Assembly (NCBI GenBank): GCA_016793845.1
Contig: JAEULI010000135.1
Location: forward strand, 1-40,679
Direction: 5' to 3'
Source: Sphingosinicella sp.
GTDB lineage: Bacteria; Pseudomonadota; Alphaproteobacteria; Sphingomonadales; Sphingomonadaceae
Length of the DNA stretch: 40,679 nt
The notes below the pieces were generated by a model that saw nothing but the letters and a program-made list of their open reading frames with translations, did no database searches and was not told the DNA's origin. The position numbers were made by a program, and so were the translations under genes. Positions 16,326-26,066 of the stretch are shown here, one piece after another; position 1 is the stretch's first letter; each line of letters begins with the position of its first letter.

Positions 16326-17863
16326 TGTCCGCCAGCGCCGCAGGCGCGCACGGCCAGCCGGTCGTCGCGGTTCACAACAGACCGCTTCTCATCATCGGCA
16401 TCATGATGGCGATGATCATGCAGGTGCTCGATTCGACGATCGCCAACGTCGCGCTCCCCCACATGCAGGCCTCGCTCGGCGCAACCTTCGACAGCGTGTC
16501 TTGGGTGCTGACGAGCTACATCCTCGCCACCGCCATCGCGATGCCGCTCACCGGCTGGCTCTCCGACCGGTTCGGATCGCGCAAACTGTTCATCGTCTCC
16601 GTAGCAGGGTTCATCATCACCTCAATGCTCTGCGGCATCGCAGTGAATCTCCCCGAGATGGTGTTGTTCCGCGTTCTGCAGGGCGCGTCGGCCGCTTTCG
16701 TGGGGCCGCTGTCGCAAACCGTGATGCTCGATATCACGCCACGCGAGCAACACGCGAAGGCCATGGCGCTGTGGGGCATGGGCATCATGGTGGGGCCGAT
16801 CATGGGGCCCATCCTCGGCGGCTGGCTCACCGAGCACTACAACTGGCGCTGGATTTTTTACATCAATGTGCCGATCGGCGTCGCCACGCTCGCGATCCTG
16901 ATCGCGCTGCTTCCCTCGCGCCCGGTGCGTCGCCGCGCTTTCGACCTGTTCGGTTTCTCGATGCTCGCCATCGGCCTTGCCGCTCTGCAACTGATGCTCG
17001 ACCGCGGCCAGCAGGAAGACTGGCTGCAATCCTGGGAAATCCGCATCGAGCTTGGAGTCGCGATCGTCGGCATCTGGCTGTTCCTCGTCCACATGGCGAT
17101 GGGACGACGGCCGATGTTCGAGCGCGAGATGCTGACCAATCGCAACCTCCTGATCGGCCTCATCTTCATGATCAATATCGGCGTGATCATGATGGCAACG
17201 ATGGCGCTGCTGCCGCCGATGCTGCAGGCGATCTATGGTTATCCCGTGCTCGACACGGGGCTCATGCTGGCCCCGCGCGGGATCGGCGTCCTCATCAGCA
17301 TGGCGATCGCCGGCCAGCTCGCGGGGCGCGTCGATCCACGTGTGATGATCGGAGGCGGCATGGCGCTTGCCGCAACCTCGCTGTGGTGGATGACGCACTG
17401 GTCGCTCGATATGGACTGGCATCCCGTGATCTGGAGCGGCCTGCTGCAGGGCCTCGGCCTCGGCTTCATCTTCTCGTCGATCAACCTTGCGGCATTCGCA
17501 ACGCTGCCGCCGCGTTACCGCACGGACGCGGCGAGCCTGCTTTACCTGATGCGCAACCTCGGCGCCTCCGTCGGCATTTCGATCGTCACCGCGCAGCTCG
17601 CACGCACCGTGCAGACGAGCCACGAACTCATGGTGGGCAACATCACCGACACATCACTTGCGCCGCTTGACCTCCGCATGATCGAAGGCGCGGGCGGCGC
17701 GGGCGCCGGCCTGTACTCGATGATCGACGCGGAGATCACCCGGCAGGCGACGATGATCGGCTACATCAACGATTTCTACCTGCTGATGATCGTGACGCTG
17801 CTCTCGATCCCGCTGGTGCTGCTCTTGAAACGGCCGCAACCGACGCCCGGCACGGGGCGCTGA
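16325..17863 (+). CDS. EmrB/QacA-type DHA2 major facilitator drug exporter
   Basis: The product is 512 aa with about 14 hydrophobic segments. The DHA2 signature appears in MQVLDSTIANVALPHMQ (motif D1) and in LSDRFGSRKLF (motif A), and motif C in GIMVGPIMGPILGGWLTEHYNWRWIF. It exports hydrophobic or aromatic drugs by proton antiport. The ATG shares one base with the emrA stop (TGATG). The gene ends 4 bases from the convergent asd stop, leaving no room for a separate terminator. Substrate is unknown; the divergent glutathione-type genes hint at aromatic or electrophilic compounds. Confidence 0.95.
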   Translation: MSASAAGAHGQPVVAVHNRPLLIIGIMMAMIMQVLDSTIANVALPHMQASLGATFDSVSWVLTSYILATAIAMPLTGWLSDRFGSRKLFIVSVAGFIITSMLCGIAVNLPEMVLFRVLQGASAAFVGPLSQTVMLDITPREQHAKAMALWGMGIMVGPIMGPILGGWLTEHYNWRWIFYINVPIGVATLAILIALLPSRPVRRRAFDLFGFSMLAIGLAALQLMLDRGQQEDWLQSWEIRIELGVAIVGIWLFLVHMAMGRRPMFEREMLTNRNLLIGLIFMINIGVIMMATMALLPPMLQAIYGYPVLDTGLMLAPRGIGVLISMAIAGQLAGRVDPRVMIGGGMALAATSLWWMTHWSLDMDWHPVIWSGLLQGLGLGFIFSSINLAAFATLPPRYRTDAASLLYLMRNLGASVGISIVTAQLARTVQTSHELMVGNITDTSLAPLDLRMIEGAGGAGAGLYSMIDAEITRQATMIGYINDFYLLMIVTLLSIPLVLLLKRPQPTPGTGR

Positions 17864-17867
17864 AGCT

Positions 17868-18893
17868 TTACGCCTTCTTGAGGTGCCGCCGGCCGAGCAG
17901 TTCGGCAATTTGAACAGCATTCAGCGCTGCGCCCTTGCGGAGGTTGTCGCTCACGCACCAGAGGCTGAGGCCATTCGCGACGGTCGGATCCTTGCGGACA
18001 CGGCTCACGTAGGTCGCATATTCGCCGACGCATTCGATCGGCGTCACGTAGCCGCCGTCCTCGCGCTTGTCGATCAGCATGATACCCGGCGCCGTACGCA
18101 GCGTTTCCTGCGCGGCTTCCACCGAAATCGGGTTCTCGAACTCGATATTGATCGCTTCCGAATGGCCGACGAACACCGGCACGCGCACGCAGGTCGCCGT
18201 CACGCCGATATCGGGATCAAGGATCTTGTGCGTCTCCGCGACCATCTTCCACTCTTCCTTGGTGGAGCCGTCCTCAAGGAACACGTCGATGTGCGGAATG
18301 ACGTTGAAAGCGATCTGCTTGGTGAACTTGCGGGTTTCCTTGGGGTCGCCCACGAAGATCGCACGGGTCTGCTCGAAAAGCTCGTCCATGCCTTCCTTGC
18401 CCGCGCCCGATACCGACTGGTAGGTGGAAACGACGACACGCTTGATCGTCGCAAGGTCGTGCAGCGGCTTCAGCGCGACGACCATCTGCGCGGTCGAGCA
18501 GTTCGGGTTCGCGATGATATTGCGCTTCTTATAGCCGTCGATTGCGTCCGGGTTCACCTCCGGCACGATGAGCGGCACATCCGGCTCCATACGGTAGAGC
18601 GACGAGTTGTCGATGACGACGCAGCCTGCCGCCGCCGCCTTCGGCGCGTAGATCTTCGTCGGCCCGGAACCCGCCGCGAACAGCGCGATGTCCCAGCCCG
18701 TGAAGTCGAAATGCTCGACGTTGCGGACCTTCAGCTCCCGCTCCGTTTCGCCGAAGGGGATCATGTCGCCCGTGGAGCGCGCGCTCGCGAGCGCAGCGAT
18801 CTCGTCGATCGGAAATTCGCGCTCGGCGAGGATGTTCAGCATTTCGCGGCCGACATTCCCGGTCGCGCCCACAACGGCAACCCTGTAACCCAT
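17868..18893 (-). CDS. asd: Aspartate-semialdehyde dehydrogenase
   Basis: The product is 341 aa, starting MGYRVAVVGATGNVGREML. The ATG at 18893 is preferred to the one at 18902 because an AGGA sequence is well spaced before it and the nucleotide-binding strand then begins at residue 4. The catalytic cysteine lies in NPNCSTAQMV, and the conserved QSVSGAGKEG and GHSEAINIEFE motifs follow. It reduces aspartyl phosphate to the semialdehyde, the branch point to lysine/DAP, threonine and methionine; dapF of the DAP branch is also in this window. It follows the DUF502 gene on the same strand by 71 bases. Confidence 0.97.
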   Translation of the reverse strand: MGYRVAVVGATGNVGREMLNILAEREFPIDEIAALASARSTGDMIPFGETERELKVRNVEHFDFTGWDIALFAAGSGPTKIYAPKAAAAGCVVIDNSSLYRMEPDVPLIVPEVNPDAIDGYKKRNIIANPNCSTAQMVVALKPLHDLATIKRVVVSTYQSVSGAGKEGMDELFEQTRAIFVGDPKETRKFTKQIAFNVIPHIDVFLEDGSTKEEWKMVAETHKILDPDIGVTATCVRVPVFVGHSEAINIEFENPISVEAAQETLRTAPGIMLIDKREDGGYVTPIECVGEYATYVSRVRKDPTVANGLSLWCVSDNLRKGAALNAVQIAELLGRRHLKKA

Positions 18894-18964
18894 CTTGCAC
18901 ATCCTGCCTGAAACCGACGCGCGGCGTTCTGCTCCGCCGCGTCCGCGCTGGCAAGGCCGATTTG

Positions 18965-19672
18965 TCAGCCGGCGGGCAAGGTCGGCGGTTTCGCGCGTAG
19001 CCCCTCGGGCGGCAACATGCCGAGCGAGATATAGTATTTGAACAGCTCATCGACGCTGACGCCCGTCACCTCGATCACCGATGCGGGCGGCACGAGGATC
19101 AGTCCACCGGTCATCGGCAGCGGTGCGGTGGGGATATAGATCATCATGCGCGGCTCGCCGCCCACCATCAGCGGCTCGGGCGAGGCCAGCAGCGCCAGCA
19201 CATCCGTTCCGCCTTCACCGAAGCGACAGGCGACGACACGCATCGCCACGAGATCGCTCTCGCTCTTGGTACCGATCATGCGGATCAGCTTGGAGATCGG
19301 GCGGTAGACATCGCGCAGCACGGGAATGCGCCCGATGATCGCATCAAGCCGCCGCTCGATACTGCGCCGCGCGCGCTCCTGAAAGGCGAAGCCGATCGCC
19401 CAGATCCCGACGACGACGAAAATCAGCAGCAGCCAGAACCCGACCGTGCCGTCCCCGAAGATGAAGGCGCCGCCGCTCGTCAGCGCGGAGCCGAGCAGCG
19501 TCTCCTCGCCGAACAGCCCCGCGACCTGCCGCACCAGCCAGTCGAGGATCATCAGCGTCAGAATGAAGGGCAGCAGGAACAGGAGCCCGGTGAGGAACTG
19601 CGCGACGATTCGGTCGAACACAATGCGCCACGCGGGGCGCGGCGGTTCGGGGAGATCGTCAGCGGGTTTCAT
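18965..19672 (-). CDS. DUF502 family inner-membrane protein
   Basis: The product is 235 aa. Two membrane segments are visible, at about residues 24-47 (FLTGLLFLLPFILTLMILDWL) and 80-100 (FWLLLIFVVVGIWAIGFAF). They are followed by a soluble domain with RIPVLRDVYRPISKLI and the conserved IPTAPLPMTGGLILVPPASV segment that marks DUF502. The molecular function is unknown. It starts 7 bases after the leuB stop and is therefore likely in the leuC-leuD-leuB transcript, with asd downstream, although a metabolic link to leucine synthesis is not implied by the protein itself. Confidence 0.92.
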   Translation of the reverse strand: MKPADDLPEPPRPAWRIVFDRIVAQFLTGLLFLLPFILTLMILDWLVRQVAGLFGEETLLGSALTSGGAFIFGDGTVGFWLLLIFVVVGIWAIGFAFQERARRSIERRLDAIIGRIPVLRDVYRPISKLIRMIGTKSESDLVAMRVVACRFGEGGTDVLALLASPEPLMVGGEPRMMIYIPTAPLPMTGGLILVPPASVIEVTGVSVDELFKYYISLGMLPPEGLRAKPPTLPAG

Positions 19673-19679
19673 GCGCCCC

Positions 19680-20735
19680 TTATAGCGCCGCGATGATCGC
19701 TGTGCCCATTTCCTGCGTCGAAAGCGTGCCGCCGATATCGCGCGTGCGCGCGCCGCCGGTCAGCGCCTTGTCCACCGCCGCTTCCACACGGTCCGCAGCA
19801 GCGGCATCGCCAAGGCTGAACCGCAGCGCCATCGCGAAGCTGAGGATCGCCGCGCAGGGGTTCGCAAGGCCCTGCCCGGCGATATCGGGCGCCGAGCCGT
19901 GGATCGGCTCGTAAAGGCCCGGCTTCCCGGCCTCGCCGATCGCGGCGGAGGGGAGCATACCGAGCGAGCCGGTGAGCATTGCGGCTTCGTCCGAAAGGAT
20001 GTCGCCAAAGAGATTGTCGGTAACGATCACGTCGAACTGCTTCGGGTTTTTCACGAGCTGCATCGCCATGTTGTCGGCAAGCATGTGGCTGAGCTCCACG
20101 TCGGCGTACTCGGCCTTGTGCAGCGCGGTCACCTCTTCCTTCCAGAGCAGGCCCGCTTCCATCACGTTCGACTTCTCCGCCGAGCAGACCCGGTTCGAGC
20201 GCGTCCGCGCAAGCTCGAACGCCGTCCGCGCCACGCGGCGGATTTCGGACGAGGTATAGACCTGCGTGTTGACCCCGCGCCGCTCGCCGCCACCGATATC
20301 TTCGATACCGCGCGGCGTGCCGAAATAGACGCCCCCGACAAGCTCGCGCACGAACAATATGTCGAGCCCCTCGACGAACTCACGCTTCAGGCTGGAGGCA
20401 TCGGCAAGCGCCGCGAAGCAGCGCGCCGGGCGCAGGTTCGCATAGACGCCCATTTCGGAGCGCAACCGCAGCAGCCCGGCCTCCGGCCGCTTGTCATAGG
20501 CCTGTCCGGCCCACTTCGGCCCGCCGACCGCGCCCATCAGCGCCGCGTCGGAGGCAAGCGCGCGCGCCACCGTCTCGTCCGTGATCGGAAGCCCGGTCGC
20601 ATCGATGGCCGCGCCGCCAAACAACGCCTCTTCCACCGCAATGTCGAGCGCGAGTGCCGCAAGCAGCCGCTTCACCTCCCCGATCACCTCCGGGCCGATA
20701 CCATCGCCAGGAAGCAGGAGCAGGGATTTTGTCAT
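19680..20735 (-). CDS. leuB: 3-isopropylmalate dehydrogenase
   Basis: The product is 351 aa from ATG 20735 ([17 protein letters not shown]), preceded by AAGGA. The residues expected for the isocitrate/isopropylmalate dehydrogenase family are present: [57 protein letters not shown] and [14 protein letters not shown]. It oxidatively decarboxylates 3-isopropylmalate to 2-oxoisocaproate using NAD. It lies 32 bases after leuD, the third gene in the leuC-leuD-leuB order; leuA is not in the window. Confidence 0.97.
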   Translation of the reverse strand: MTKSLLLLPGDGIGPEVIGEVKRLLAALALDIAVEEALFGGAAIDATGLPITDETVARALASDAALMGAVGGPKWAGQAYDKRPEAGLLRLRSEMGVYANLRPARCFAALADASSLKREFVEGLDILFVRELVGGVYFGTPRGIEDIGGGERRGVNTQVYTSSEIRRVARTAFELARTRSNRVCSAEKSNVMEAGLLWKEEVTALHKAEYADVELSHMLADNMAMQLVKNPKQFDVIVTDNLFGDILSDEAAMLTGSLGMLPSAAIGEAGKPGLYEPIHGSAPDIAGQGLANPCAAILSFAMALRFSLGDAAAADRVEAAVDKALTGGARTRDIGGTLSTQEMGTAIIAAL

Positions 20736-20767
20736 CAGGCTTGATCCTTTTTTGGTGTTACGCGGTT

Positions 20768-21367
20768 TCAGGCGACCTGCGCGGCGCCTGCGATCCACGG
20801 CTGATCGACGGCGAGTTTCGCCTCAAACGCGGCGATGTCCTTGTCCATCGCCTGCGTCAGGCCGATCTCGTCGAGGCCGTTCAGCAGGCAGTGCTTTCGG
20901 AACGGATCGATCTCGAACGCGAAGCGGTCCTGATAGGGCGTCGTCACCACCTGGTTTTCAAGATCGACAGTGATCTCGTCGGTCTCGGCGACCTCCATCA
21001 GCCGGTCGATCTGCTCCTGCGGCAGGGCCACCAGCAGCATCCCGTTCTTGAAGGCGTTGCCCGAGAAAATGTCGGCAAACGACGGCGCGATCACAATGCG
21101 GAAGCCCATGTCGGTGAGCGCCCACGGCGCGTGCTCGCGGCTGGAACCGCAGCCGAAATTGTCGCCCGCGATGAGCACGGGCGCGCCCTTGTGGCGCGGC
21201 TGATCGAAGATGTTGTCCGGGTTCTCGCGGATCACCGCGAAGGCCCCCTTTCCGAGCCCTGCCCGCTGGATCGTCTTCAGGAAGCGCGCCGGGATGATGA
21301 CGTCGGTGTCGACGTTCTTCGCGCCAAACGGCACGGCGATGCCGGTCAGGATCTTGAAGGCATCCAT
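20768..21367 (-). CDS. leuD: 3-isopropylmalate dehydratase small subunit
   Basis: The product is 199 aa, starting [31 protein letters not shown], with the swivel-domain motif [16 protein letters not shown]. LeuD completes the isopropylmalate isomerase active site on LeuC. The ATG shares one base with the leuC stop (TGATG), so translation is coupled one to one with the large subunit. Confidence 0.97.
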   Translation of the reverse strand: MDAFKILTGIAVPFGAKNVDTDVIIPARFLKTIQRAGLGKGAFAVIRENPDNIFDQPRHKGAPVLIAGDNFGCGSSREHAPWALTDMGFRIVIAPSFADIFSGNAFKNGMLLVALPQEQIDRLMEVAETDEITVDLENQVVTTPYQDRFAFEIDPFRKHCLLNGLDEIGLTQAMDKDIAAFEAKLAVDQPWIAGAAQVA

Positions 21368-22788
21368 CAGGCGGCTCCCATCAGCTGGCGCACGTCGGTG
21401 AGGCGACCGGTGACGGCAGCGGCAGCCGCCATCGCAGGCGACATCAGGTGCGTGCGTGCGCCGGGCCCCTGCCGCCCGACGAAGTTGCGGTTGGAGGTGG
21501 AGGCGCAGCGCTCGCCCGCCGGCACCTTGTCCGGGTTCATACCGAGACACATGGAGCAGCCCGGCTCGCGCCAGTCAAAGCCCGCCTCGATGAAGATCCG
21601 GTCGAGCCCTTCAGCCTCCGCCTGCCGCTTGACGAGACCCGAGCCCGGCACGACGAGCGCCTGCTTGATGTGGCCCGCGACATGGCGCCCCTTCGCGACG
21701 GCTGCGGCCGCACGCAGGTCTTCGATGCGGCTGTTGGTGCAGCTGCCGATGAAGATATTCTGCACCTCAACATCCTCAAGCCGCGTGCCCGGCGTCAGGC
21801 CCATGTAGTCGAGGCTCTTCTGCGCCGCGTCCTGTTTGGTGGGATCGGCGAAACTCGCCGGTTCGGGCACGACACCGGTGATCGGCACCACGTCCTCGGG
21901 GCTGGTACCCCAGGTGACGAGTGGGGCGATCTTGGTGCCGTCGATCACGATGCTCTTGTCGAAGCGCGCGTCGCGATCGGTGGCGAGCGTGCGCCAATAC
22001 GCCACGGCCTTTTCCCAGTCAGCGCCCTTAGGGCTGCGCGGGCGATCCTTGAAGTACGCAAACGTTTTCTCATCGGGCGCGATGAGCCCCGCGCGCGCGC
22101 CGCCTTCGATCGCCATGTTGCACACGGTCATGCGGCCTTCGATGGACATCGCCTCGATCACCGGCCCCCGATATTCGATGACATGCCCGGTGCCGCCACC
22201 CGTGCCCGTGTGGCCGATGACCGCGAGCGTCACGTCCTTCGGCGTCACGCCGTGGCCGAGGCTGCCCTCGACGCGGACCTCCATGGTCTTCGCGCGGCGC
22301 AGCAGCAGCGTCTGCGTCGCGAACACATGCTCGATCTCGGACGTGCCGATCCCGAAAGCGAGCGCACCAAAGGCGCCGTGCGTCGCCGTGTGACTGTCGC
22401 CGCAGACGACCGTCGTGCCTGGCAGCGTGAAGCCCTGCTCCGGTCCGATCACGTGCACAATGCCCTGCCGCGCATCGTTCATCTCGATGAGTTCGACGCC
22501 GAAGTCCTTCGTATTGCGCAGCAGCGCATCGAGCTGTGCCGCGCTTTCCGGATCAGTGATCGGCTCGAAACGATGGTTCGTCGGCACATTGTGGTCTGGC
22601 ACGGCAAGCGTCAGGTCCGGGCGGCGCAGCCGGCGACCCGCCGTGCGCAGGCCTTCGAAGGCCTGCGGCGTCGTCACTTCATGGATGAGGTGCCGGTCGA
22701 TGAAGATGAGCGCGGTGCCGTCGTCGCGTTCGGCAACGACGTGGGCGTCCCATATCTTCTCGTAAAGCGTGCGCGGAGTCTGTGTCAT
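21367..22788 (-). CDS. leuC: 3-isopropylmalate dehydratase large subunit
   Basis: The product is 473 aa from ATG 22788 ([18 protein letters not shown]). The aconitase-type 4Fe-4S ligands are in [17 protein letters not shown] and in GCSMCLGMN, and the conserved [25 protein letters not shown] segment is intact. With LeuD it isomerises 2-isopropylmalate to 3-isopropylmalate. It heads the leuCDB transcript, whose upstream region contains a 15-bp palindrome (22847-22861). Confidence 0.97.
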   Translation of the reverse strand: MTQTPRTLYEKIWDAHVVAERDDGTALIFIDRHLIHEVTTPQAFEGLRTAGRRLRRPDLTLAVPDHNVPTNHRFEPITDPESAAQLDALLRNTKDFGVELIEMNDARQGIVHVIGPEQGFTLPGTTVVCGDSHTATHGAFGALAFGIGTSEIEHVFATQTLLLRRAKTMEVRVEGSLGHGVTPKDVTLAVIGHTGTGGGTGHVIEYRGPVIEAMSIEGRMTVCNMAIEGGARAGLIAPDEKTFAYFKDRPRSPKGADWEKAVAYWRTLATDRDARFDKSIVIDGTKIAPLVTWGTSPEDVVPITGVVPEPASFADPTKQDAAQKSLDYMGLTPGTRLEDVEVQNIFIGSCTNSRIEDLRAAAAVAKGRHVAGHIKQALVVPGSGLVKRQAEAEGLDRIFIEAGFDWREPGCSMCLGMNPDKVPAGERCASTSNRNFVGRQGPGARTHLMSPAMAAAAAVTGRLTDVRQLMGAA

Positions 22789-22846
22789 GCGCGCGGAATT
22801 AGGCGATGATGCGCAGGAGCGCAACGGGGCGCCCCTCATATTATTA

Positions 22847-22861
22847 GAATGCTATGCATTC
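22847..22861. promoter_or_regulatory. Candidate operator upstream of leuCDB
   Basis: GAATGC-TAT-GCATTC is a perfect 6-bp inverted repeat about 60 bases upstream of the leuC start. Read on the minus strand it is followed by the AT-rich stretch TAATAATAT, a plausible -10 region, so the palindrome would lie in the promoter spacer. The regulator is unknown; Lrp/AsnC or LysR proteins are typical for leucine genes. Confidence 0.45.
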
Positions 22862-22871
22862 CCGAAACGGC

Positions 22872-22903
22872 AAGGGCCGCACCGGTCGCCCGGCACGGCC
22901 CTT
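22872..22903 (-). terminator. Hairpin terminator after rplS
   Basis: Perfect arms AAGGGCCG (22872-22879) and CGGCCCTT (22896-22903) flank a loop with further CCGG/CCGG pairing, beginning 20 bases downstream of the rplS stop. The T-tract on the minus strand is weak (TTGCCGTTTC). It is well placed to end the ffh-rpsP-rimM-trmD-rplS transcript before the leuC promoter. Confidence 0.6.
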
Positions 22904-22923
22904 TCGAACGGCTGGAAACGCTT

Positions 22924-23301
22924 TTACTGAGCGCTGTCGCGCGTGTCGCGGCGCTCGGCGATGCGCGCCGACTTGCCGCTGCGGCCACGCAGGTAATAGA
23001 GCTTCGCGCGGCGGACGGCACCGCGGCGGACGACCTCAATCGAATCGACGTTCGGCGAATAGAGCGGGAAGACGCGCTCGACGCCCTCGCCGAAGCTCAC
23101 CTTGCGAACGGTGAAATTGGAGCTGACGCCCTTGTTCGAGCGGGCGATGCAAACGCCCTCGAAGTTCTGGACACGTGTGCGCTCGCCTTCCACGACGCGC
23201 ACGCCGATGCGGAGCGTGTCGCCCGGGCGGAATTCCGGAATGGTCTTGCCGGCGGCAAGCTTTTCAATCTGCTCGGCTTCGAGCTGCTGGATGAGGTTCA
23301 T
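22924..23301 (-). CDS. rplS: 50S ribosomal protein L19
   Basis: The product is 125 aa from ATG 23301 ([16 protein letters not shown]), preceded by AAGGACG inside the end of trmD. The L19 core [32 protein letters not shown] and [28 protein letters not shown] is intact. L19 sits at the 30S-50S interface. It begins one base after the trmD stop, so translation is presumably coupled. The extension after [11 protein letters not shown] is short and charged. Confidence 0.97.
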   Translation of the reverse strand: MNLIQQLEAEQIEKLAAGKTIPEFRPGDTLRIGVRVVEGERTRVQNFEGVCIARSNKGVSSNFTVRKVSFGEGVERVFPLYSPNVDSIEVVRRGAVRRAKLYYLRGRSGKSARIAERRDTRDSAQ

Positions 23302-23302
23302 C

Positions 23303-24043
23303 TCATTCGTCCTTGTTCTCACGCCGCGCGCCAGAGGGCTCACCGACCCGAGCGCCACCATGGCGCTCCCATAGGTCCGGCCGCCTTAGCCGTGTATCGG
23401 TCTCCGCCCGGCTTTGACGCCAGGCCCCGATCCGCGCATGATCCCCCGATCGCAGCACTTCGGGGATCGTGCGCCCTTCCCAATCATTGGGCCGGGTATA
23501 TTGCGGATATTCGAGGAGGCCGCTTTCGAAGCTTTCCTCGGTTCCGCTCGAAGCGGCGCCCATTACGCCGGGAACGAGACGAATGCAAGCATCAAGCAGC
23601 GTCAAAGCCGCCATTTCTCCGCCCGAAAGCACATAGTCGCCGATCGAAACCTGTTCGATGGGCCGCCCCTCGAACAGCCGCTCGTCGATGCCCTCGAAGC
23701 GCCCGCAGAGAATCGAAACGCCAGGCCCCGCCGCAAGCGCCCTGACACGCGGCTGCGTCAGCGGCACGCCGCGCGGCGTCATGGCGAGCAGCGGGACATC
23801 CGGGCGGCGCGTCAGCACATCATCCACCGCGCGCGAAAGGACGTCCGCGCGCATCACCATGCCCGCGCCGCCGCCCGCGGGCGTATCGTCAACGGAGCGG
23901 TGCTTGTCCGTTGCAAAATCGCGAATCTGCAGGGTTTCCAGCGACCAAAGGCCTTCCGCCAGCGCTCGCCCCGCAAGGCTGTGCCCGAGCGGACCCGGAA
24001 ACATCTCCGGGTAGAGCGTGAGGACAATGGCGGCGAAGGTCAC
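23303..24043 (-). CDS. trmD: tRNA (guanine-37-N1)-methyltransferase
   Basis: The product is 246 aa from a GTG at 24043, which overlaps the upstream serine hydrolase stop as GTGA. It begins [20 protein letters not shown] and contains the trefoil-knot SAM site [12 protein letters not shown] and [15 protein letters not shown], plus the C-terminal [27 protein letters not shown]. TrmD makes m1G37, which prevents +1 frameshifting. Gene order rimM-(serine hydrolase)-trmD-rplS differs from the usual contiguous rimM-trmD. Confidence 0.97.
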   Translation of the reverse strand: MTFAAIVLTLYPEMFPGPLGHSLAGRALAEGLWSLETLQIRDFATDKHRSVDDTPAGGGAGMVMRADVLSRAVDDVLTRRPDVPLLAMTPRGVPLTQPRVRALAAGPGVSILCGRFEGIDERLFEGRPIEQVSIGDYVLSGGEMAALTLLDACIRLVPGVMGAASSGTEESFESGLLEYPQYTRPNDWEGRTIPEVLRSGDHARIGAWRQSRAETDTRLRRPDLWERHGGARVGEPSGARRENKDE

Positions 24044-25557
24044 GGCTGCGGGAGATCGAAACGCAGCGCCTGCAGCGTCGGCGGCAGCGTCGGTGCAAGC
24101 AGGATTTGCCCGCTGAGCGCGCCCTTCTCGCACGTCCAGCGGAAGGTTGCCGACAAGGCACCCGTCGCACGGAGCGATTCGACCGCCGTGCACGTGCCCG
24201 TCAGCGTCTTCAGCCGCGCGAACTCGCGCGCCCAGTTTTCGGCGGAGCGGTCGAGCGGGAAATTCATGGCCAGCCGCCCATCGAACGGCGCAAGCGTGCC
24301 CACGGCATAGGCGGCACGCGTCGCCTCGTACATCGCTGCCACCTCGTTGCTCACCGGCGTTTCAGCCGGGCGGATCGCGCCCGCACGCGCCATCGCCCAA
24401 AGCGACTGCCATACAGGCACCGAAGGCGCCTGATAGGTGCGGCTCGCGAAGCCGAATGCCGCCGTCCCCGTTTCCGGCGCGAGCACGACGAAACTGCCGT
24501 AGCCGGGGTAGCCGCCGGCATGGAAGAGCGCGAGGCCGAGATCGCAGTCCGGTGAAGACCGCAGGCCCATGCCGTAGGCGACCGCGTGCACGCATTTGTC
24601 GTCGGCGGGGGCGCCCGGGCGTGGCATGATCCGCACGAAATTGAGGCCCTGTGCCATCTCGCGCACGGTGGCGCGGCGCACCGGCCCCGTCTCCGCCCCG
24701 CTGCGCGGCGGCCATGCCGAAAGCAGGAACGACACCCACTTCGCATAGTCGTTCACGGTGGTGTTGAGGCCGCCCATGGCGCCGAACGTGCCATCACGCA
24801 TCGACGGCTCCTCAACCCACTGCTCGTTTTCCCAGCGATAGCCGACAGCGAGCCGGTCCTTCGGCACGTCGGCGATCTCGTAGCCCGTATTCGTCATGCC
24901 GAGCGGCGTGAGGATCGTCTGCCGGATATAGGCCTGATAAGGAATCCCCGAGACATTCTTGATGATGCGCCCAAGGAGGGCGTAGCCGAAGTTCGAATAT
25001 TCGTGCTGCATCTGCCCGGTGCGGCTCCACGGCACGCCCGCCGCGATCATGCGCGTGAAATCGGCCTCGCTCAGCACCTGCTGGCGGTCGCCCCACGGGT
25101 CGTCGGTGACGAACCCGGCGACGTGCTGGAGGAGGTCGCGCACCCGGATGTGCGGCGCGTCCGTGGTCGGGTAGGTCCAGCCCTTCATCTCGAGCACGTG
25201 CGTTTCGGCAAGGTCGTCGAGCGAGAGCTTGCCCGCATCGCGCAGCGACAGAATCGCAAGCGCGGTGAACGCCTTGCTCATCGATGCGATGCGGAAATGC
25301 GTATCCGCCGTCACCGGCCGCTTGCCGCCGATCGTCTGCACGCCCCACGTACCCTGATGCACGATCTTGCCGTCCTTGACGACGGCATAGGCGAGCCCCG
25401 GCACCGGCGTACGTTCGCGATAGTCCGCGAAGGCCGTATCGATTTCGGCGGCGAGCGGTGCAGGGATCGCAGTGGCGGCAGACACCTCGGCGCGCGCGGT
25501 TCCTGAAACCGGAACGGCCAGCATCACGGCGAGTGCGGCAGCTGAAATACGGCGCAT
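24040..25557 (-). CDS. Exported serine hydrolase, class C beta-lactamase/penicillin-binding fold
   Basis: The product is 505 aa with a signal peptide ([23 protein letters not shown]). The catalytic motif SMSK is at residues 92-95, the tyrosine motif YSN at 187-189 and a KTG-equivalent HAGG in [16 protein letters not shown]. About 130 residues follow the catalytic domain as an extra C-terminal domain. These are the three motifs of the Beta-lactamase (PF00144) family, which includes DD-peptidases, esterases and D-aminopeptidases. It is inserted between rimM and trmD and overlaps trmD by 4 bases, so it is expressed with translation genes. Lactam resistance should not be assumed. Confidence 0.9.
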   Translation of the reverse strand: MRRISAAALAVMLAVPVSGTARAEVSAATAIPAPLAAEIDTAFADYRERTPVPGLAYAVVKDGKIVHQGTWGVQTIGGKRPVTADTHFRIASMSKAFTALAILSLRDAGKLSLDDLAETHVLEMKGWTYPTTDAPHIRVRDLLQHVAGFVTDDPWGDRQQVLSEADFTRMIAAGVPWSRTGQMQHEYSNFGYALLGRIIKNVSGIPYQAYIRQTILTPLGMTNTGYEIADVPKDRLAVGYRWENEQWVEEPSMRDGTFGAMGGLNTTVNDYAKWVSFLLSAWPPRSGAETGPVRRATVREMAQGLNFVRIMPRPGAPADDKCVHAVAYGMGLRSSPDCDLGLALFHAGGYPGYGSFVVLAPETGTAAFGFASRTYQAPSVPVWQSLWAMARAGAIRPAETPVSNEVAAMYEATRAAYAVGTLAPFDGRLAMNFPLDRSAENWAREFARLKTLTGTCTAVESLRATGALSATFRWTCEKGALSGQILLAPTLPPTLQALRFDLPQP

Positions 25558-25589
25558 GATTCCCCCTTCGAAAAGACCGAAGCTTCGGA

Positions 25590-26063
25590 TTATTCGACGA
25601 AAGCCGCGTTGACCACCAGCCGCTGATCGTCCCAGGCCGGCACGGCATCGGCGTTCATCGGCACCATGAAGCGCTTGCCGCCCGGTCGCTCGATCTCCAG
25701 CACGTCTCCCGCGCCGAAGTTTTCCACCGCGACGACATGGCCGAGAGCGGTGCCCTCATCGGTTTCGGCGGGAAGACCGATCAGATCAAAATGATAATAT
25801 TCGCCCGCCTCGAGCGGCGGCAATTCCGAGCGGGGGACGGTAAGCGCAGTACCCCGCAGCGCCTCGGCAGCGTTCCGATCCGCAACCTCAGCGAAGCGCG
25901 CGATCGCACCCTTGGGAATGATGCGCAGCGACTTCAGCGTCAGCGCGCCGTCGTTGAAGCGCGTATAACGGCCGAGATCTTCAGCGAAGATCTTCAGCCG
26001 CACTTCGCCGGTCACGCCATGCGCACCGGTGACGGCGGCAAGCGTGACGCGGCGTTCGGACAT
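25590..26063 (-). CDS. rimM: 16S rRNA maturation factor RimM
   Basis: The product is 157 aa. The N-terminal domain starts with VTLAAVTGAHGVTGEVRLKIF and the PRC-barrel C-terminal domain contains YYHFDLIGL, GTALGHVVAVENFGAGDVLEI and VPMNADAVPAWD. RimM binds S19 and assists maturation of the 30S head. It starts 3 bases after the rpsP stop. Downstream is the exported serine hydrolase after 32 bases. Confidence 0.96.
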   Translation of the reverse strand: MSERRVTLAAVTGAHGVTGEVRLKIFAEDLGRYTRFNDGALTLKSLRIIPKGAIARFAEVADRNAAEALRGTALTVPRSELPPLEAGEYYHFDLIGLPAETDEGTALGHVVAVENFGAGDVLEIERPGGKRFMVPMNADAVPAWDDQRLVVNAAFVE

Positions 26064-26066
26064 GAT

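Noticed and set aside
19899-20744. 281-codon plus-strand frame opposite leuB, and a 453-codon one opposite leuC (21448-22809).
   Set aside because: Antisense to well-recognised leucine genes; no initiation signal and shadow composition.
24040-25557. Annotation as an AmpC beta-lactamase resistance gene.
   Set aside because: Only the general class C/PBP fold motifs are visible, the protein has an additional C-terminal domain and operon context with translation genes, so a resistance function is not supported.
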